Source: Pedobacter miscanthi (lineage in GTDB: Bacteria > Bacteroidota > Bacteroidia > Sphingobacteriales > Sphingobacteriaceae). Taken from it: 64,000 bases of DNA. Shown piece after piece: positions 8,449-17,281 of the stretch. The position numbers were made by a program, and so were the translations under genes. The notes below the pieces were generated by a model. That model saw only the letters and a list, made by a program, of their open reading frames with translations, was not told where the DNA came from and ran no database searches. Position 1 is the first letter of the stretch. Each line of letters starts with the position of its first letter. Where the stretch lies: positions 1 to 64,000 of the forward strand of contig NZ_QNQU01000016.1 of NCBI RefSeq assembly GCF_003315595.1, read 5' to 3'.

Positions 8449-8474
8449 CGTCACCCTGAATTTATTTCAGGGTC
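8449..8474. repeat. CGTCACCCTGAA hairpin repeat, copy 1
   Basis: 26 nt with inverted arms GACCCTGAAA / CAGGGT-type; it is exactly identical to the reverse complement of 28272-28297. It starts 15 nt after the NUDIX stop and could terminate transcription. The rest of 8475-8688 shows a GACGTCATGACGAT word and a CCTTCGACAAGCTCAGG word (8641-8657; compare 42230-42246), but no gene. Confidence 0.75.
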
Positions 8475-8688
8475 CTTCATGCTAAAAAGATACGGATTTC
8501 GATATGAAAATTGGGACGTCATGACGATCAATCTGAAATAGGTATTTCTAAAACACTAATTTCGTAATATTAATCGAACTCACTAGAAATTATAAGTCAG
8601 AGATTGTAGTTGAAATGCCTCTTGCAATGTTAAGGTAGATCCTTCGACAAGCTCAGGATTGACAATTCTAATGACATATCCTATTTTT

Positions 8689-9705
8689 TTAGCGCTCCAT
8701 CTTCTTTTCCAATACTTGATAAGCCTTTTCGAGATATAACTGTGTGTCTTTTTCAGTATTTCCGGTAAGCTTTCCAACTTTAACATCCCCTATCAAACCT
8801 TCCCCTAATTTTTCGTAACGTTTTAAATTACGGTCGATGGTAATGCCTTCTGTTAGTACCAAAAATGCACCGTCGCTAAGTTTATGCTCCTGGTTCGCAG
8901 AGGTTAATCCATTGGTCTTATTGCCTACAATTGTGGTATTTTTTTGTCCGGCAAAACATATTGCTGCAAACTCTCCGCTGCTGGCTGTTTTTTCATTAAT
9001 CAGTACCGCCAGGTTAGTGCTTTTGATTTTTATTTTTTGAGGATCGAGTTTAATCATATAAACGGCTCTCTTATTTTCGAACAGTTTATCATCCTTAAAA
9101 TTAAAAAAAATGTTTTTCCCATTTCCATTTACCCACCCTATAGCATCAGGCTGATCGATTAAAGGTGAAATTGCAGCAAACATGGGCGCAAACATGCCAC
9201 CTTCGTTATCCCGCAGGTCCAGTATCCATCCTTTTGGCTTTTCTGCTGCCAGTTTTGATAAAGCCGATCTGAAATCATTTACAAATTCACGCCATTCGTT
9301 CATATTATAGCTGTAAAACGCAGGTAAGGAAATATAGGCATAACGGTTTTCCAGAATTTTCGCTTCTATTTCCGGAAAGGATTGCCCCGTTGCCCGGTAC
9401 CCTTTTACATACGCTTCGACCATTTCGGGCGGAAAAAATTTGGAGTGGGAATCACCTAGTCTCTCCAATACTTCTTTTATAATCGGGTAAGTTTCCCTGA
9501 TCGTTTTTACTTGATCCGTTTTTTGTTCTGCATCAAGATAGATTTCGTCCCAATTCATTTTAGAACTGTTTACCGCTCTCTTTTTGATCATGTTAAGCGC
9601 ATTTTGCACATAAACTTTAATACTATCGCGCTCAGTTTTTAGCATTTTATTACTAAAAGATTTAAGCGTGATAAAGAGAAATACCATTATCAGGATTTTT
9701 TTCAT
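8689..9705 (-). CDS. S41-family peptidase (C-terminal processing protease fold)
   Basis: 338 aa with an N-terminal hydrophobic segment (MKKILIMVFLFITLKSFS), probably a secretion signal. The S41 core is visible: GWILDLRDNEGG at 159-170, then LAVLINEKTASSGE with the nucleophile serine around 242-243, and VGNKTNGL. No PDZ domain is evident before the core. It follows the larger S41 gene by about 23 nt on the same strand, so they probably form an operon of two related secreted proteases. Confidence 0.87.
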   Translation of the reverse strand: MKKILIMVFLFITLKSFSNKMLKTERDSIKVYVQNALNMIKKRAVNSSKMNWDEIYLDAEQKTDQVKTIRETYPIIKEVLERLGDSHSKFFPPEMVEAYVKGYRATGQSFPEIEAKILENRYAYISLPAFYSYNMNEWREFVNDFRSALSKLAAEKPKGWILDLRDNEGGMFAPMFAAISPLIDQPDAIGWVNGNGKNIFFNFKDDKLFENKRAVYMIKLDPQKIKIKSTNLAVLINEKTASSGEFAAICFAGQKNTTIVGNKTNGLTSANQEHKLSDGAFLVLTEGITIDRNLKRYEKLGEGLIGDVKVGKLTGNTEKDTQLYLEKAYQVLEKKMER

Positions 9706-9728
9706 AATAAGTTATATTTTATAAAAGG

Positions 9729-11504
9729 TTATTTAATGGCATTAACAGCAAAAATGAGTTGAGTATCCGCACCAGTAAGTATATCCGAAATCTTTGATTT
9801 TACAGTCTGGTTGATTTTTACTCCCTTTCCTTGGGCAAGCGTACCATCAGGATAATAAATTGCATTACCAGTGAAATGAATACTGTAGTTACCGGGAATA
9901 TTGATTGATTTTTCGTCGCCATCTGCACCCGATGTTTGTTCGCCTATGGTAATTGCATTTGGAAATACAAACTGTAAGTTCATGGTATTCCATTCAGATA
10001 AACTATGGGTTTGGGCGTTAACAATAATATAAACCTTGCCTTTATAACTGTAATGATCAGTAATTTCTCCATCAGGATAATAAGTAAAAGTACCGGGGAT
10101 TGAAGAAAAGTGTCCCAGATTTTTAACATCAGCCTGAAAATACTGTGCAAAAATGTTATGCTGTTTGGCAAATTTTTTATAGATATAATGGAAAACAAAA
10201 CCACCCCAATGTGGATATCCGCGCATATCGAAAATTATACCTTTTTGCTGGGCAGCCAGGTTAAAAATAGAATCCATTCTGGCATCAACGCGATCTTCAT
10301 TTATCCCATTCAAAAGTTCATGTATGCTATCGATATTGAAATAGGCAATTTTATTGTTTAATATCCGAAAAGGCTCATTTGTTGCTTCAACTTTAGCCTT
10401 AGTAATAAGATAATTACTAATGGTTTTCCGCTCAGCTTTGTTCTCGGGAGTTACAAATAATGCATTGATCAGCTTTTTCTTACCTGACGAAGAAATTTCC
10501 AATTGAAAATGAGCAGAATCGCCAGCCCAAATAAAATTGGTTACATAATCATTCAATTTAAAAACCAAAGTATTGCGGTTTGAAGCAGAAAGCAGCTCAC
10601 CCAATCCGTTTATTCGCTTAGTTACCGATTGTTTGTTAATTGCAGTAATTAAATTGCCAACTTTAATGCCAGCTTCAGTACACAAGGTTGGTACGATAAC
10701 TTTGGTCACCAATATTTTATCATCTAAAATCTTATAGGCAAAAGGCGGATAATAACTATTTTTAAAAATTTCTTTCTTATAAATTAATGTATTATAAAAT
10801 CGGTTGTAGGCATGACTATCGTTTAATTTGGCAACAATTTTTAATAACAGGATCTCATAATCCATTCGTGAATTACACTTTTTAAATAACAGGATATTGT
10901 TTTTAACCGTTTGATCCCAGTTTTCATTCATTAAACTTTTGTGCGGGTAAAGATAATCGATCACCCCCTGGAGTTTTGCAAGGGTAAGTAACCTCATTTC
11001 AGGAGGTAAATTTGTACTGTCGGGATATTTGTAAACCCTCTCGTTGGGAATCTCGGAATCATAATTTTTTGCAGGCACATAATGTTGGCCTAATGTATCA
11101 CGCTGGAGATAGCTACTTAACAATCTCTTTTTTAATGTGCCATTTATCAAATCATTTTTCAGGTACCACTTGTGCAGCAGATTATTTTCCAAAGTTTTAA
11201 AATCGGCGTTTTTTAAATCGCCAGCAGTGCTACCATCCAAATCATCAATCATTCCAGCCAACAAGGCATTCAGCTCTATTCTATTGCTTACCTTGTTTAA
11301 TAGAAACTGCTTATTTAGAAAAAAAGAATCGGCGTCTTTTTTTCCACCTGCAAATTGTGGGTGATAATATTTAAGAAAATTCCATGTTTTAAAAAAAAGA
11401 AAGCATTTATCGGTTTCGTTAATTGCCTGTGCATTTACCCGGTTAAAAGCAACTATCAATACCAAAGTATACAGGATGTATTTTAGCTTCAATAAATTAG
11501 CCAT
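9729..11504 (-). CDS. Large S41-family peptidase with PDZ-like domain
   Basis: About 591 aa from ATG 11504 (MANLLKLKYILYTLVLIVAF..VNAQ), which yields a clean signal peptide; the open frame extends to 11552. A helical N-terminal region (residues ~25-270) is followed by a PDZ-like stretch (KVIVPTLCTEAGIKVGNLITAINKQSV). The S41 catalytic core comes next: GIIFDMRGYPHWGG, then VYIIVNAQTHSLSEWNTM with the likely nucleophile serine, and TIGEQTSGADGD. It probably acts in the periplasm. It is upstream of, and likely co-transcribed with, the smaller S41 gene. Confidence 0.87.
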   Translation of the reverse strand: MANLLKLKYILYTLVLIVAFNRVNAQAINETDKCFLFFKTWNFLKYYHPQFAGGKKDADSFFLNKQFLLNKVSNRIELNALLAGMIDDLDGSTAGDLKNADFKTLENNLLHKWYLKNDLINGTLKKRLLSSYLQRDTLGQHYVPAKNYDSEIPNERVYKYPDSTNLPPEMRLLTLAKLQGVIDYLYPHKSLMNENWDQTVKNNILLFKKCNSRMDYEILLLKIVAKLNDSHAYNRFYNTLIYKKEIFKNSYYPPFAYKILDDKILVTKVIVPTLCTEAGIKVGNLITAINKQSVTKRINGLGELLSASNRNTLVFKLNDYVTNFIWAGDSAHFQLEISSSGKKKLINALFVTPENKAERKTISNYLITKAKVEATNEPFRILNNKIAYFNIDSIHELLNGINEDRVDARMDSIFNLAAQQKGIIFDMRGYPHWGGFVFHYIYKKFAKQHNIFAQYFQADVKNLGHFSSIPGTFTYYPDGEITDHYSYKGKVYIIVNAQTHSLSEWNTMNLQFVFPNAITIGEQTSGADGDEKSINIPGNYSIHFTGNAIYYPDGTLAQGKGVKINQTVKSKISDILTGADTQLIFAVNAIK

Positions 11505-11714
11505 ATTCTGATTATATATTTCCTCAAAATTGACAGAAAAAGAAAACAACAATGGATGTAATTGACTAAAGCCCGAATTTCATTGCTGAAATCCTTCTTT
11601 CAGCCTGAAAGGCCAAAACATTACAATTACGGTTTTTGTGTATAAATTTTACCTGTTCGTAATTTTTAAACTCGCCTTATAAGGTGATTATGCTATTTTT
11701 AGCAAATTTAGGAA

Positions 11715-12758
11715 ATGAAGAAAGCGTATTTTATATACTTACATATTGGCTACTGGCTCATTTTATGGCTAAAAGAATTTTTGTTCGGTTTCCAGACTTA
11801 TAACCTTAACGATTTAAGTTTTGCAACCGTTGTATCAACCCTAAGTGTTAAACTCATTGTTCTTTTTTTTCCGGTATGCATTTTTTACACCAGCTTTCTG
11901 CTATTGGTACCCAAACTGGTGAGGACAAAAAAAATTGTACTTTACATTATAAGCCTTTTTGTACTTTTCTCCCTGCTCGCCCCCATCCACAAATATGTAT
12001 ACGCAACACTGCTGCCACAAAAATTCGGCTGGTATTCTTACGTGTACATCGATAAACTAAATTTCTGGCTATCGTTTCAAACATTGTTATTTGAAAACTA
12101 CGTATACATTTTTTTTAGCATTGCGATAAGTTATGTTGACGAATATTTTGAAACGCAGAAAAAACAACAGGAACTGGAAAAAGAACAGGCCATAACCGAA
12201 CTGGCTTACTTAAAATCGCAGATCAATCCGCACTTTTTATTTAATACCCTAAACGATATTTATTCACTCACCTACCAAAAAGCGGAGATGGCACCCGAAG
12301 CCGTGTTAAAATTATCGGAACTGTTAAGGTACATGCTTAAAGAAAGTAACGATAGGTTTGCGTCAGTTGAAAGGGAGATTGCCTACCTGAAAAATGTAGT
12401 CGAATTATACGAAATAGGGCAAAAAGGTATTGCCTATATCAATCTGGAAATCAATGGCGATTATAAAGACAGGGAGATTGCACCACTGATATTGATCAAT
12501 TTTATAGAAAATGCTTTTAAACATGGTATTGTAAATGATCCCGAGAATCCGGTGAGGATTAAACTTTCGATCAATGAAAACGATTTTGATTTTGAAGTTT
12601 TTAATAAGAAAAACAAAGATTATAAAGATAAAACCGGAGGAATTGGGCTGGCCAATGTACAGAGAAGGTTAACGCTGATTTATCCTGACCGGCACGAAAT
12701 CAGCATTATTGATGAAAATGATACTTTTACCGTTCACCTGAATATAAAAAATATATGA
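11715..12758 (+). CDS. LytS/YehU-type sensor histidine kinase
   Basis: 347 aa. Four N-terminal transmembrane helices (~8-140) are followed by a short coiled coil and the His_kinase domain (PF06580). The phospho-acceptor is His173 in QINPHFLFNTLN. The ATPase part shows NFIENAFKHGI and GIGLANVQRRL. There is no large periplasmic sensor, so it may sense a membrane or intramembrane signal. It overlaps the response-regulator gene by 4 bp (ATGA), a translationally coupled two-component pair. Confidence 0.93.
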   Translation: MKKAYFIYLHIGYWLILWLKEFLFGFQTYNLNDLSFATVVSTLSVKLIVLFFPVCIFYTSFLLLVPKLVRTKKIVLYIISLFVLFSLLAPIHKYVYATLLPQKFGWYSYVYIDKLNFWLSFQTLLFENYVYIFFSIAISYVDEYFETQKKQQELEKEQAITELAYLKSQINPHFLFNTLNDIYSLTYQKAEMAPEAVLKLSELLRYMLKESNDRFASVEREIAYLKNVVELYEIGQKGIAYINLEINGDYKDREIAPLILINFIENAFKHGIVNDPENPVRIKLSINENDFDFEVFNKKNKDYKDKTGGIGLANVQRRLTLIYPDRHEISIIDENDTFTVHLNIKNI

Positions 12759-13474
12759 TCCGTTGCGTTGTTGTAGATGATAAGCCGCTTGCTATCGATA
12801 TCCTGAATGATTATATCGGCAAAATTCCGGATTTAACACTGGCTTTTAGCAGTACCAACCCATTGGAGGCTTTGGACTTTGTGATGAAAAATGATGTGGA
12901 ACTTGTTTTTCTGGATATACAGATGCCGCAACTTAATGGCGTACAGTTTATGAAAATCGTGAATGAAAAATGCCAGATTATCCTCACTACGGCTTATGCA
13001 GAATATGCTTTGGATGGTTTTGAAAACAATGCAATTGATTATCTGCTTAAACCTGTTTCTTTTGAGCGCTTTTACAAGGCGGTACAAAAAGTAATCCGCC
13101 ATTTTAGTTTAACCGTAGCAACGCAAACTACAATCGCCTACCAGCCGGCTGAACCCGAAAATGATTTCATTTTTGTGAAAACGGAATACAAACTGGTAAA
13201 AATCAATACAGATGATATCCTTTTTGTAGAGGGCATGCAAAATTACGTAGCTATACAAACCAAAACCGAAAAAATACTATCGCTTCAAAGCATTAAAAAA
13301 ACCGAAGAGCAGCTTCCCAAAAAGCAATTTATCAGGGTACACCGGTCTTTTATTGTTGCGTTAAAAAAGATAAACAGTATCGAAAGGGCAAGGATTTACA
13401 TCGGCGACGCGGTTATTCCTTTTGGTGATTTGTACAAGGATGATTTTTATAAATTAATAGAAGGCAAAAAGTAA
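12755..13474 (+). CDS. LytTR-family response regulator
   Basis: 239 aa. The receiver domain (1-~120) has the acidic pair Asp8-Asp9, phospho-acceptor Asp54 (VFLDIQMP) and Lys in LLKPVSF. It is followed by a LytTR DNA-binding domain (FIFVKTEYKLVKINTDDILFVEG ... FIRVHRSFIVALKKI). The partner is the kinase immediately upstream. The LytTR target sites are unknown. A terminator overlaps its stop codon. Confidence 0.93.
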   Translation: MIRCVVVDDKPLAIDILNDYIGKIPDLTLAFSSTNPLEALDFVMKNDVELVFLDIQMPQLNGVQFMKIVNEKCQIILTTAYAEYALDGFENNAIDYLLKPVSFERFYKAVQKVIRHFSLTVATQTTIAYQPAEPENDFIFVKTEYKLVKINTDDILFVEGMQNYVAIQTKTEKILSLQSIKKTEEQLPKKQFIRVHRSFIVALKKINSIERARIYIGDAVIPFGDLYKDDFYKLIEGKK

Positions 13475-13498
13475 AGGCCCGATAAATATCAGGCCTTT
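13473..13498 (+). terminator. Terminator of the two-component operon
   Basis: AAAGGCC (13473-13479) pairs with GGCCTTT (13492-13498), with an inner GATA/TATC stem; an AT-rich TTATTATT tract follows. The left arm begins inside the TAA stop of the response regulator. Confidence 0.75.
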
Positions 13499-13575
13499 AT
13501 TATTGTGCATAAACTTTGAAGATGGACGAAAGATTTTACTTTTAAACCCTTCACCTTTCTGCCCATAAACCAGGT

Positions 13576-15006
13576 TTAGCTCATTTTTAGTTTCTTTTGG
13601 ATATCGTGTACGTAAGCTTTAAACTTTTTGTCGGTATCGATTAAATCTTCTACGGTTTGGCAGGCATAGATTACAGTACTATGATCGCGGCCACCGAAGA
13701 AAGCTCCAATTGTTTTTAATGATGATTTGGTATGGCTTTTTGAAAGGTACATCGAAATCTGACGTGCCTGAACAATCTCGCGTTTACGTGTTTGCGATTT
13801 AACCATATCAACAGGAACCTCAAAATACTCGCAAACTAATTTCTGGATGTACTCCATTGAAATTTCTTTAGAAGTATTTTTGATAAAGTTTTTAAGCATC
13901 TGTTTAGCCAGTGCCAAATCAATTTCCTTTTTATTTAAGGTAGCTTGTGCCAGAAGTGATACCATGGCACCTTCGAGCTCACGTACGTTGTTATCAATGT
14001 TGTGTGCAACATATTCTACAACCTCGCCAGGTAACTCAATACCATCGGCATACATTTTCTTTCTTAAAATGGCAATACGTGTTTCAAGATCAGGGATCTG
14101 CAGATCAGCAGAAAGTCCCCATTTAAAACGGCTTAACAAACGTTCTTCCAAACCAGCTAAATCTTTCGGTGCTTTATCAGATGTTAAGATCACCTGTTTG
14201 CCCGATTGGTGTAAGTGGTTAAAGATGTGGAAGAAGATATCCTGTGTTTTTTCTTTTCCCGCAAAATTGTGTACATCATCCATAATGATTACATCCATTG
14301 CCTGGTAAAAGTTAACGAAATCGTTAATGGTGTTGTTTTTTAATGAATCTACAAACTGTTGGCAGAATTTCTCGCAACTTACATAGATCACCAATTTATC
14401 CGGCATGCTGTGCTTAATCTCGTTACCGATTGCCTGCGCCAGGTGGGTTTTACCCAAGCCCACTCCACCGTAAATCATTAAAGGGTTAAAAGACGTACCT
14501 CCTGGTTTAGCCGCCACAGCGTAACCTGCAGAGCGTGCCAGACGGTTGCAATCTCCCTCAATATAATTTTCGAAGGTGTAGTTGGCATTTAATTGTGGAT
14601 CAACGTTTAATTTCTTTAATCCGGGGATAATAAAAGGGTTTTTAATATCCTTATTAATGGAAACCGGAATCGGCATCGATTGTACCTTTGCCTCCGCTCC
14701 ATTTCCATTTGAGGGCATATTGGTAGTATAAGGATTACCGCTGTTTGATGATTTATCTACAACGATGTTATATTCCAACCTGCCATCCTCTCCAAGTTGT
14801 TTCTTTACAGTCTTGCGTAGCAAGCCTACATAATGTTCTTCAAGCCATTCGTAAAAGAACAAACTTGGCACCTGTATGGTTAAAACCTTACCTTCCAATT
14901 TAAGGGCAGTTATTGGCTCGAACCAGGTTTTGAAACTTTGGTTCGGAATATTATCCTTAATAATTTGAAGACAGTTCTTCCACACTTCTGTACAAGTTTT
15001 TTCCAT
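13576..15006 (-). CDS. dnaA: Chromosomal replication initiator DnaA
   Basis: 476 aa, full length. Domain I is at ~1-75 (KTWFEPITALKLEG, VPSLFFYEWLEEHY). A linker follows to ~135, then the AAA+ domain with Walker A GGVGLGKT (180-187) and Walker B VIIMDDVHNFAGKEKTQ. The C-terminal domain IV carries the DnaA signature GGRDHSTVIYACQ. It binds DnaA boxes and opens oriC. The upstream spacer carries DnaA-box-like sequences, so autoregulation and a nearby origin are plausible. Confidence 0.98.
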   Translation of the reverse strand: MEKTCTEVWKNCLQIIKDNIPNQSFKTWFEPITALKLEGKVLTIQVPSLFFYEWLEEHYVGLLRKTVKKQLGEDGRLEYNIVVDKSSNSGNPYTTNMPSNGNGAEAKVQSMPIPVSINKDIKNPFIIPGLKKLNVDPQLNANYTFENYIEGDCNRLARSAGYAVAAKPGGTSFNPLMIYGGVGLGKTHLAQAIGNEIKHSMPDKLVIYVSCEKFCQQFVDSLKNNTINDFVNFYQAMDVIIMDDVHNFAGKEKTQDIFFHIFNHLHQSGKQVILTSDKAPKDLAGLEERLLSRFKWGLSADLQIPDLETRIAILRKKMYADGIELPGEVVEYVAHNIDNNVRELEGAMVSLLAQATLNKKEIDLALAKQMLKNFIKNTSKEISMEYIQKLVCEYFEVPVDMVKSQTRKREIVQARQISMYLSKSHTKSSLKTIGAFFGGRDHSTVIYACQTVEDLIDTDKKFKAYVHDIQKKLKMS

Positions 15007-15089
15007 TGCGATTTCTATAATTTATTGGTTTACAGTGCCGATTCGAAATAAAGGGACGGTCCGTTTCGGGACTACGAATATTGAGAAAA

Positions 15090-15208
15090 TTATCAACATT
15101 TTAAACAAAAATTTCAAATAAATCGTAACGCACTGATAAGGAATATAGTAGCCTGCTTAACCTCAATTTTTTATGTTGATAACTATTTATTAACACTGGT
15201 TATCCACA
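15090..15208. other. Candidate oriC or dnaA autoregulatory region (DnaA-box cluster)
   Basis: One consensus DnaA box TTATCCACA is at 15200-15208. One-mismatch boxes are TTATCAACA at 15090-15098 (+), its reverse complement at 15174-15182, and TTATTAACA at 15187-15195. These sit upstream of dnaA, in an AT-rich 518-bp spacer with no gene (15007-15524). The clustering is seen directly; origin function is inferred, because in some Bacteroidota the origin is not next to dnaA. Confidence 0.55.
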
Positions 15209-15408
15209 TTACAATTATTTAACCTGATTATCTCCGTTTAATTTCAAATCGCTTTTAAAAAGCAAAATCCAAGCCATTTTAAGCTCAAAATAAGCCTTTT
15301 AGCTCCTGTTAAATCTGAATAGATTGAAAATCAACATCATAGTTAAAAGAAACAGGCATCTTTTTAAAGCTAGTGTTAATATATGGTTTATGCAAATTCA
15401 ACATTGCA

Positions 15409-15416
15409 TATATTTG
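15409..15416 (+). promoter_or_regulatory. Bacteroidota-type -7 box pointing into the dnaA-mutase spacer
   Basis: TATATTTG matches the TAnnTTTG -7 consensus exactly. No clear TTTG lies at the -33 position. It would start a rightward transcript near 15421-15424, antisense to the 3' end of the mutase gene. There is no ORF downstream, which suggests a non-coding RNA or a chance match. Confidence 0.35.
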
Positions 15417-15440
15417 TATAAGTTTTACGACAGTTTTACT

Positions 15441-15498
15441 CCGTAACCTAATGGTTAGCGGATAACGTTGCGGAAATACTTTTATCAGTATATTAGGT
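15441..15498 (+). ncRNA. Possible small structured RNA
   Basis: Downstream of the -7 box at 15409, the sequence can fold in two ways. One is a hairpin, CCGTAACC-TAAT-GGTTA(G)CGG, at 15441-15461 plus ATACT-TTTATC-AGTAT at 15476-15491. The alternative is a three-way junction closed by ACCTAAT (15446-15452) with ATTAGGT (15492-15498). It is not a tRNA, as no T-arm is present, and no known RNA family was recognised. Speculative. Confidence 0.25.
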
Positions 15499-15524
15499 CG
15501 AAAAAGAACCTCAATAACATGAAT

Positions 15525-17072
15525 TTAGTAAACACCAAAAGTGTTTCTGAATACATCGGCAATTTCGCCGAGTGTAGCATATTTTTCAACTGCATCTATA
15601 ATCAGTGGCATCAGGTTGGTATCACTTTTTGCAGCTTCGTTTAATTTATGCAATGCCTTTTCTACGGCAGCATGATCACGTATGGTTTTTAAATGCTCCA
15701 GTTTTTCAGACTGTAGTTTCCGGATCGAATCGTCGATATTGAAAACTTCGGTTAAACCTTCTTCCTCCTGGGTAAATTTATTTACACCAACCGAAATCCG
15801 ATCTCCGTTTTCGATTTCCTTTTGATATTGATAGGAAGCACCGGCAATTTCATTCTGCATGTAATCGCTTTCGATGGCATTAACAGATCCACCCATGGCA
15901 TCAATACGATCGATATAAGCCCATGCAGCAGCCTCAACCTCATCAGTCAGGCTTTCTACAAAGAACGACCCGGCCAGTGGATCTACGGTATCGGTAACGC
16001 CACTCTCAAAAGCAATAATCTGTTGGGTTCGCAGTGCGATCTTTGCCGCAGATTCTGTCGGAAGCGAAAGTGCCTCATCGTATCCATTGGTATGTAAAGA
16101 TTGTGTTCCACCTAAAACCGCGGCCATGGCCTGGTTACTTACCCTGATCACATTGTTTAAGGGCTGTTGTGCGGTTAAGGTTGAGCCCCCGGTTTGCGTA
16201 TGGAACCGCAGCATCTGGGCTTTTTCGTCAGTAGCGCCTAAATTTTTGGTAATTTTTGCCCACATCCGCCTGGCAGCCCTGAATTTGGCAATCTCTTCGA
16301 AAAAATTATTGTGGCAGTTAAAGAAAAATGATAAACGTTTTGCAAATACATTAATGTCCAAACCTTTATCCAAAGCAGCTTTTAAGTAAGTTTTTCCATT
16401 GGCCAGTGTAAAAGCGAGTTCCTGTACCGCTGTTGATCCGGCCTCGCGGATGTGGTAACCTGAAATAGAAATCGTATTCCATTTGGGTACTTCTTTGCTG
16501 CAGAATTCAAAAATGTCGGTAATTAACCGCATCGATTGCTTTGGCGGATAAATATAAGTGCCCCTGGCAGCATATTCTTTTAATATATCATTTTGGATAG
16601 TGCCCGAAATCTGTTTCAAATCTGCACCCTGTTTTTTAGCCAGTGCAATATACATGGCCAATAAAATGGAAGCGGTAGCATTAATCGTCATCGAGGTGGT
16701 GATATCTTTCAGCTGGATACCGTCGAATAAAATTTCGATGTCTTTTAACGAATCGATGGCTACCCCAACTTTTCCAACTTCTCCATCTGCCATTTCATGA
16801 TCAGAATCGTAACCAATCTGTGTAGGAAGATCGAACGCAACCGACAAACCTGTTGTGCCCTGGGCGAGTAAATAATGATAACGTTTGTTCGATTCTTCAG
16901 CGGTCGAAAAACCTGCATACTGTCTCATTGTCCATAAGCGCCCACGGTACATATCTTTCTGGATACCCCTTGTAAACGGAAATTCGCCAGGGCGCTCTTC
17001 CATTGGCTTTGCCTCCGTATACAACGCCTTTATCTCAATGCCCGAAGTGGTAGTATGTTTTTTATCGCTCAT
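15525..17072 (-). CDS. Methylmalonyl-CoA mutase family protein, catalytic chain without B12 domain
   Basis: 515 aa covering only the TIM-barrel substrate-binding part of acyl-CoA mutases. Tyr52 in WTMRQYAGF and Arg170 in EYAARGTYIYPP are the methylmalonyl-CoA-type residues (isobutyryl-CoA mutases use Phe/Gln there); His207 (SGYHIREAGS) is the catalytic histidine. The C-terminal cobalamin-binding domain (DxHxxG) is absent, so it needs a separate B12-binding subunit encoded elsewhere. The reaction would be methylmalonyl-CoA to succinyl-CoA or a related isomerisation. It lies downstream of a membrane-anchored hypothetical gene. Confidence 0.87.
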   Translation of the reverse strand: MSDKKHTTTSGIEIKALYTEAKPMEERPGEFPFTRGIQKDMYRGRLWTMRQYAGFSTAEESNKRYHYLLAQGTTGLSVAFDLPTQIGYDSDHEMADGEVGKVGVAIDSLKDIEILFDGIQLKDITTSMTINATASILLAMYIALAKKQGADLKQISGTIQNDILKEYAARGTYIYPPKQSMRLITDIFEFCSKEVPKWNTISISGYHIREAGSTAVQELAFTLANGKTYLKAALDKGLDINVFAKRLSFFFNCHNNFFEEIAKFRAARRMWAKITKNLGATDEKAQMLRFHTQTGGSTLTAQQPLNNVIRVSNQAMAAVLGGTQSLHTNGYDEALSLPTESAAKIALRTQQIIAFESGVTDTVDPLAGSFFVESLTDEVEAAAWAYIDRIDAMGGSVNAIESDYMQNEIAGASYQYQKEIENGDRISVGVNKFTQEEEGLTEVFNIDDSIRKLQSEKLEHLKTIRDHAAVEKALHKLNEAAKSDTNLMPLIIDAVEKYATLGEIADVFRNTFGVY

Positions 17073-17084
17073 TTGTTTTTTGGT

Positions 17085-17280
17085 TAATTGTACAAACCGG
17101 TTAATTGGTTAATTGTATTGCAGGGTTAATCGCATCAAGGGTTAATTGTCGAAACTGGTTAATCGGTTAATTGCCCTCCTAGGTTAATCGTTCGAACTGG
17201 TTAACTGGTTAATCGTAAAGTGGTATATTTCAATCCATGCAACAGTTAACCAATTTAAACAATTAACCAGTTAACCCAAG
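17085..17280. repeat. GGTTAA-rich quasi-periodic repeat with inverted end
   Basis: At least eight degenerate GGTTAAyyG units run on the + strand from 17085 to about 17215. They are followed by the opposite orientation (CAGTTAACCAATTTAAACAA) at about 17242-17277, so the whole can form a long imperfect hairpin. It fills the spacer between two same-strand genes. The same vocabulary recurs at 19651-19735 and 42210-42255. Confidence 0.6.
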
Positions 17281-17281
17281 C

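Noticed and set aside
8583..8786. 67-codon reverse frame overlapping the S41 gene end
   Set aside because: Half of it is the antisense-frame shadow of the S41 gene and half is repeat sequence (CTTCGACAAGCTCAGG).
15421..15524. tRNA or riboswitch in the dnaA-mutase spacer
   Set aside because: No T-arm GTTCGAATC, no acceptor pairing and no B12-box core were found. It is also downstream of the mutase gene, the wrong side for a riboswitch of that gene.
17085..17280. CRISPR array or direct-repeat integron site
   Set aside because: The GGTTAA units are degenerate, without fixed spacer length or constant repeat, and half are inverted. No cas genes are present.
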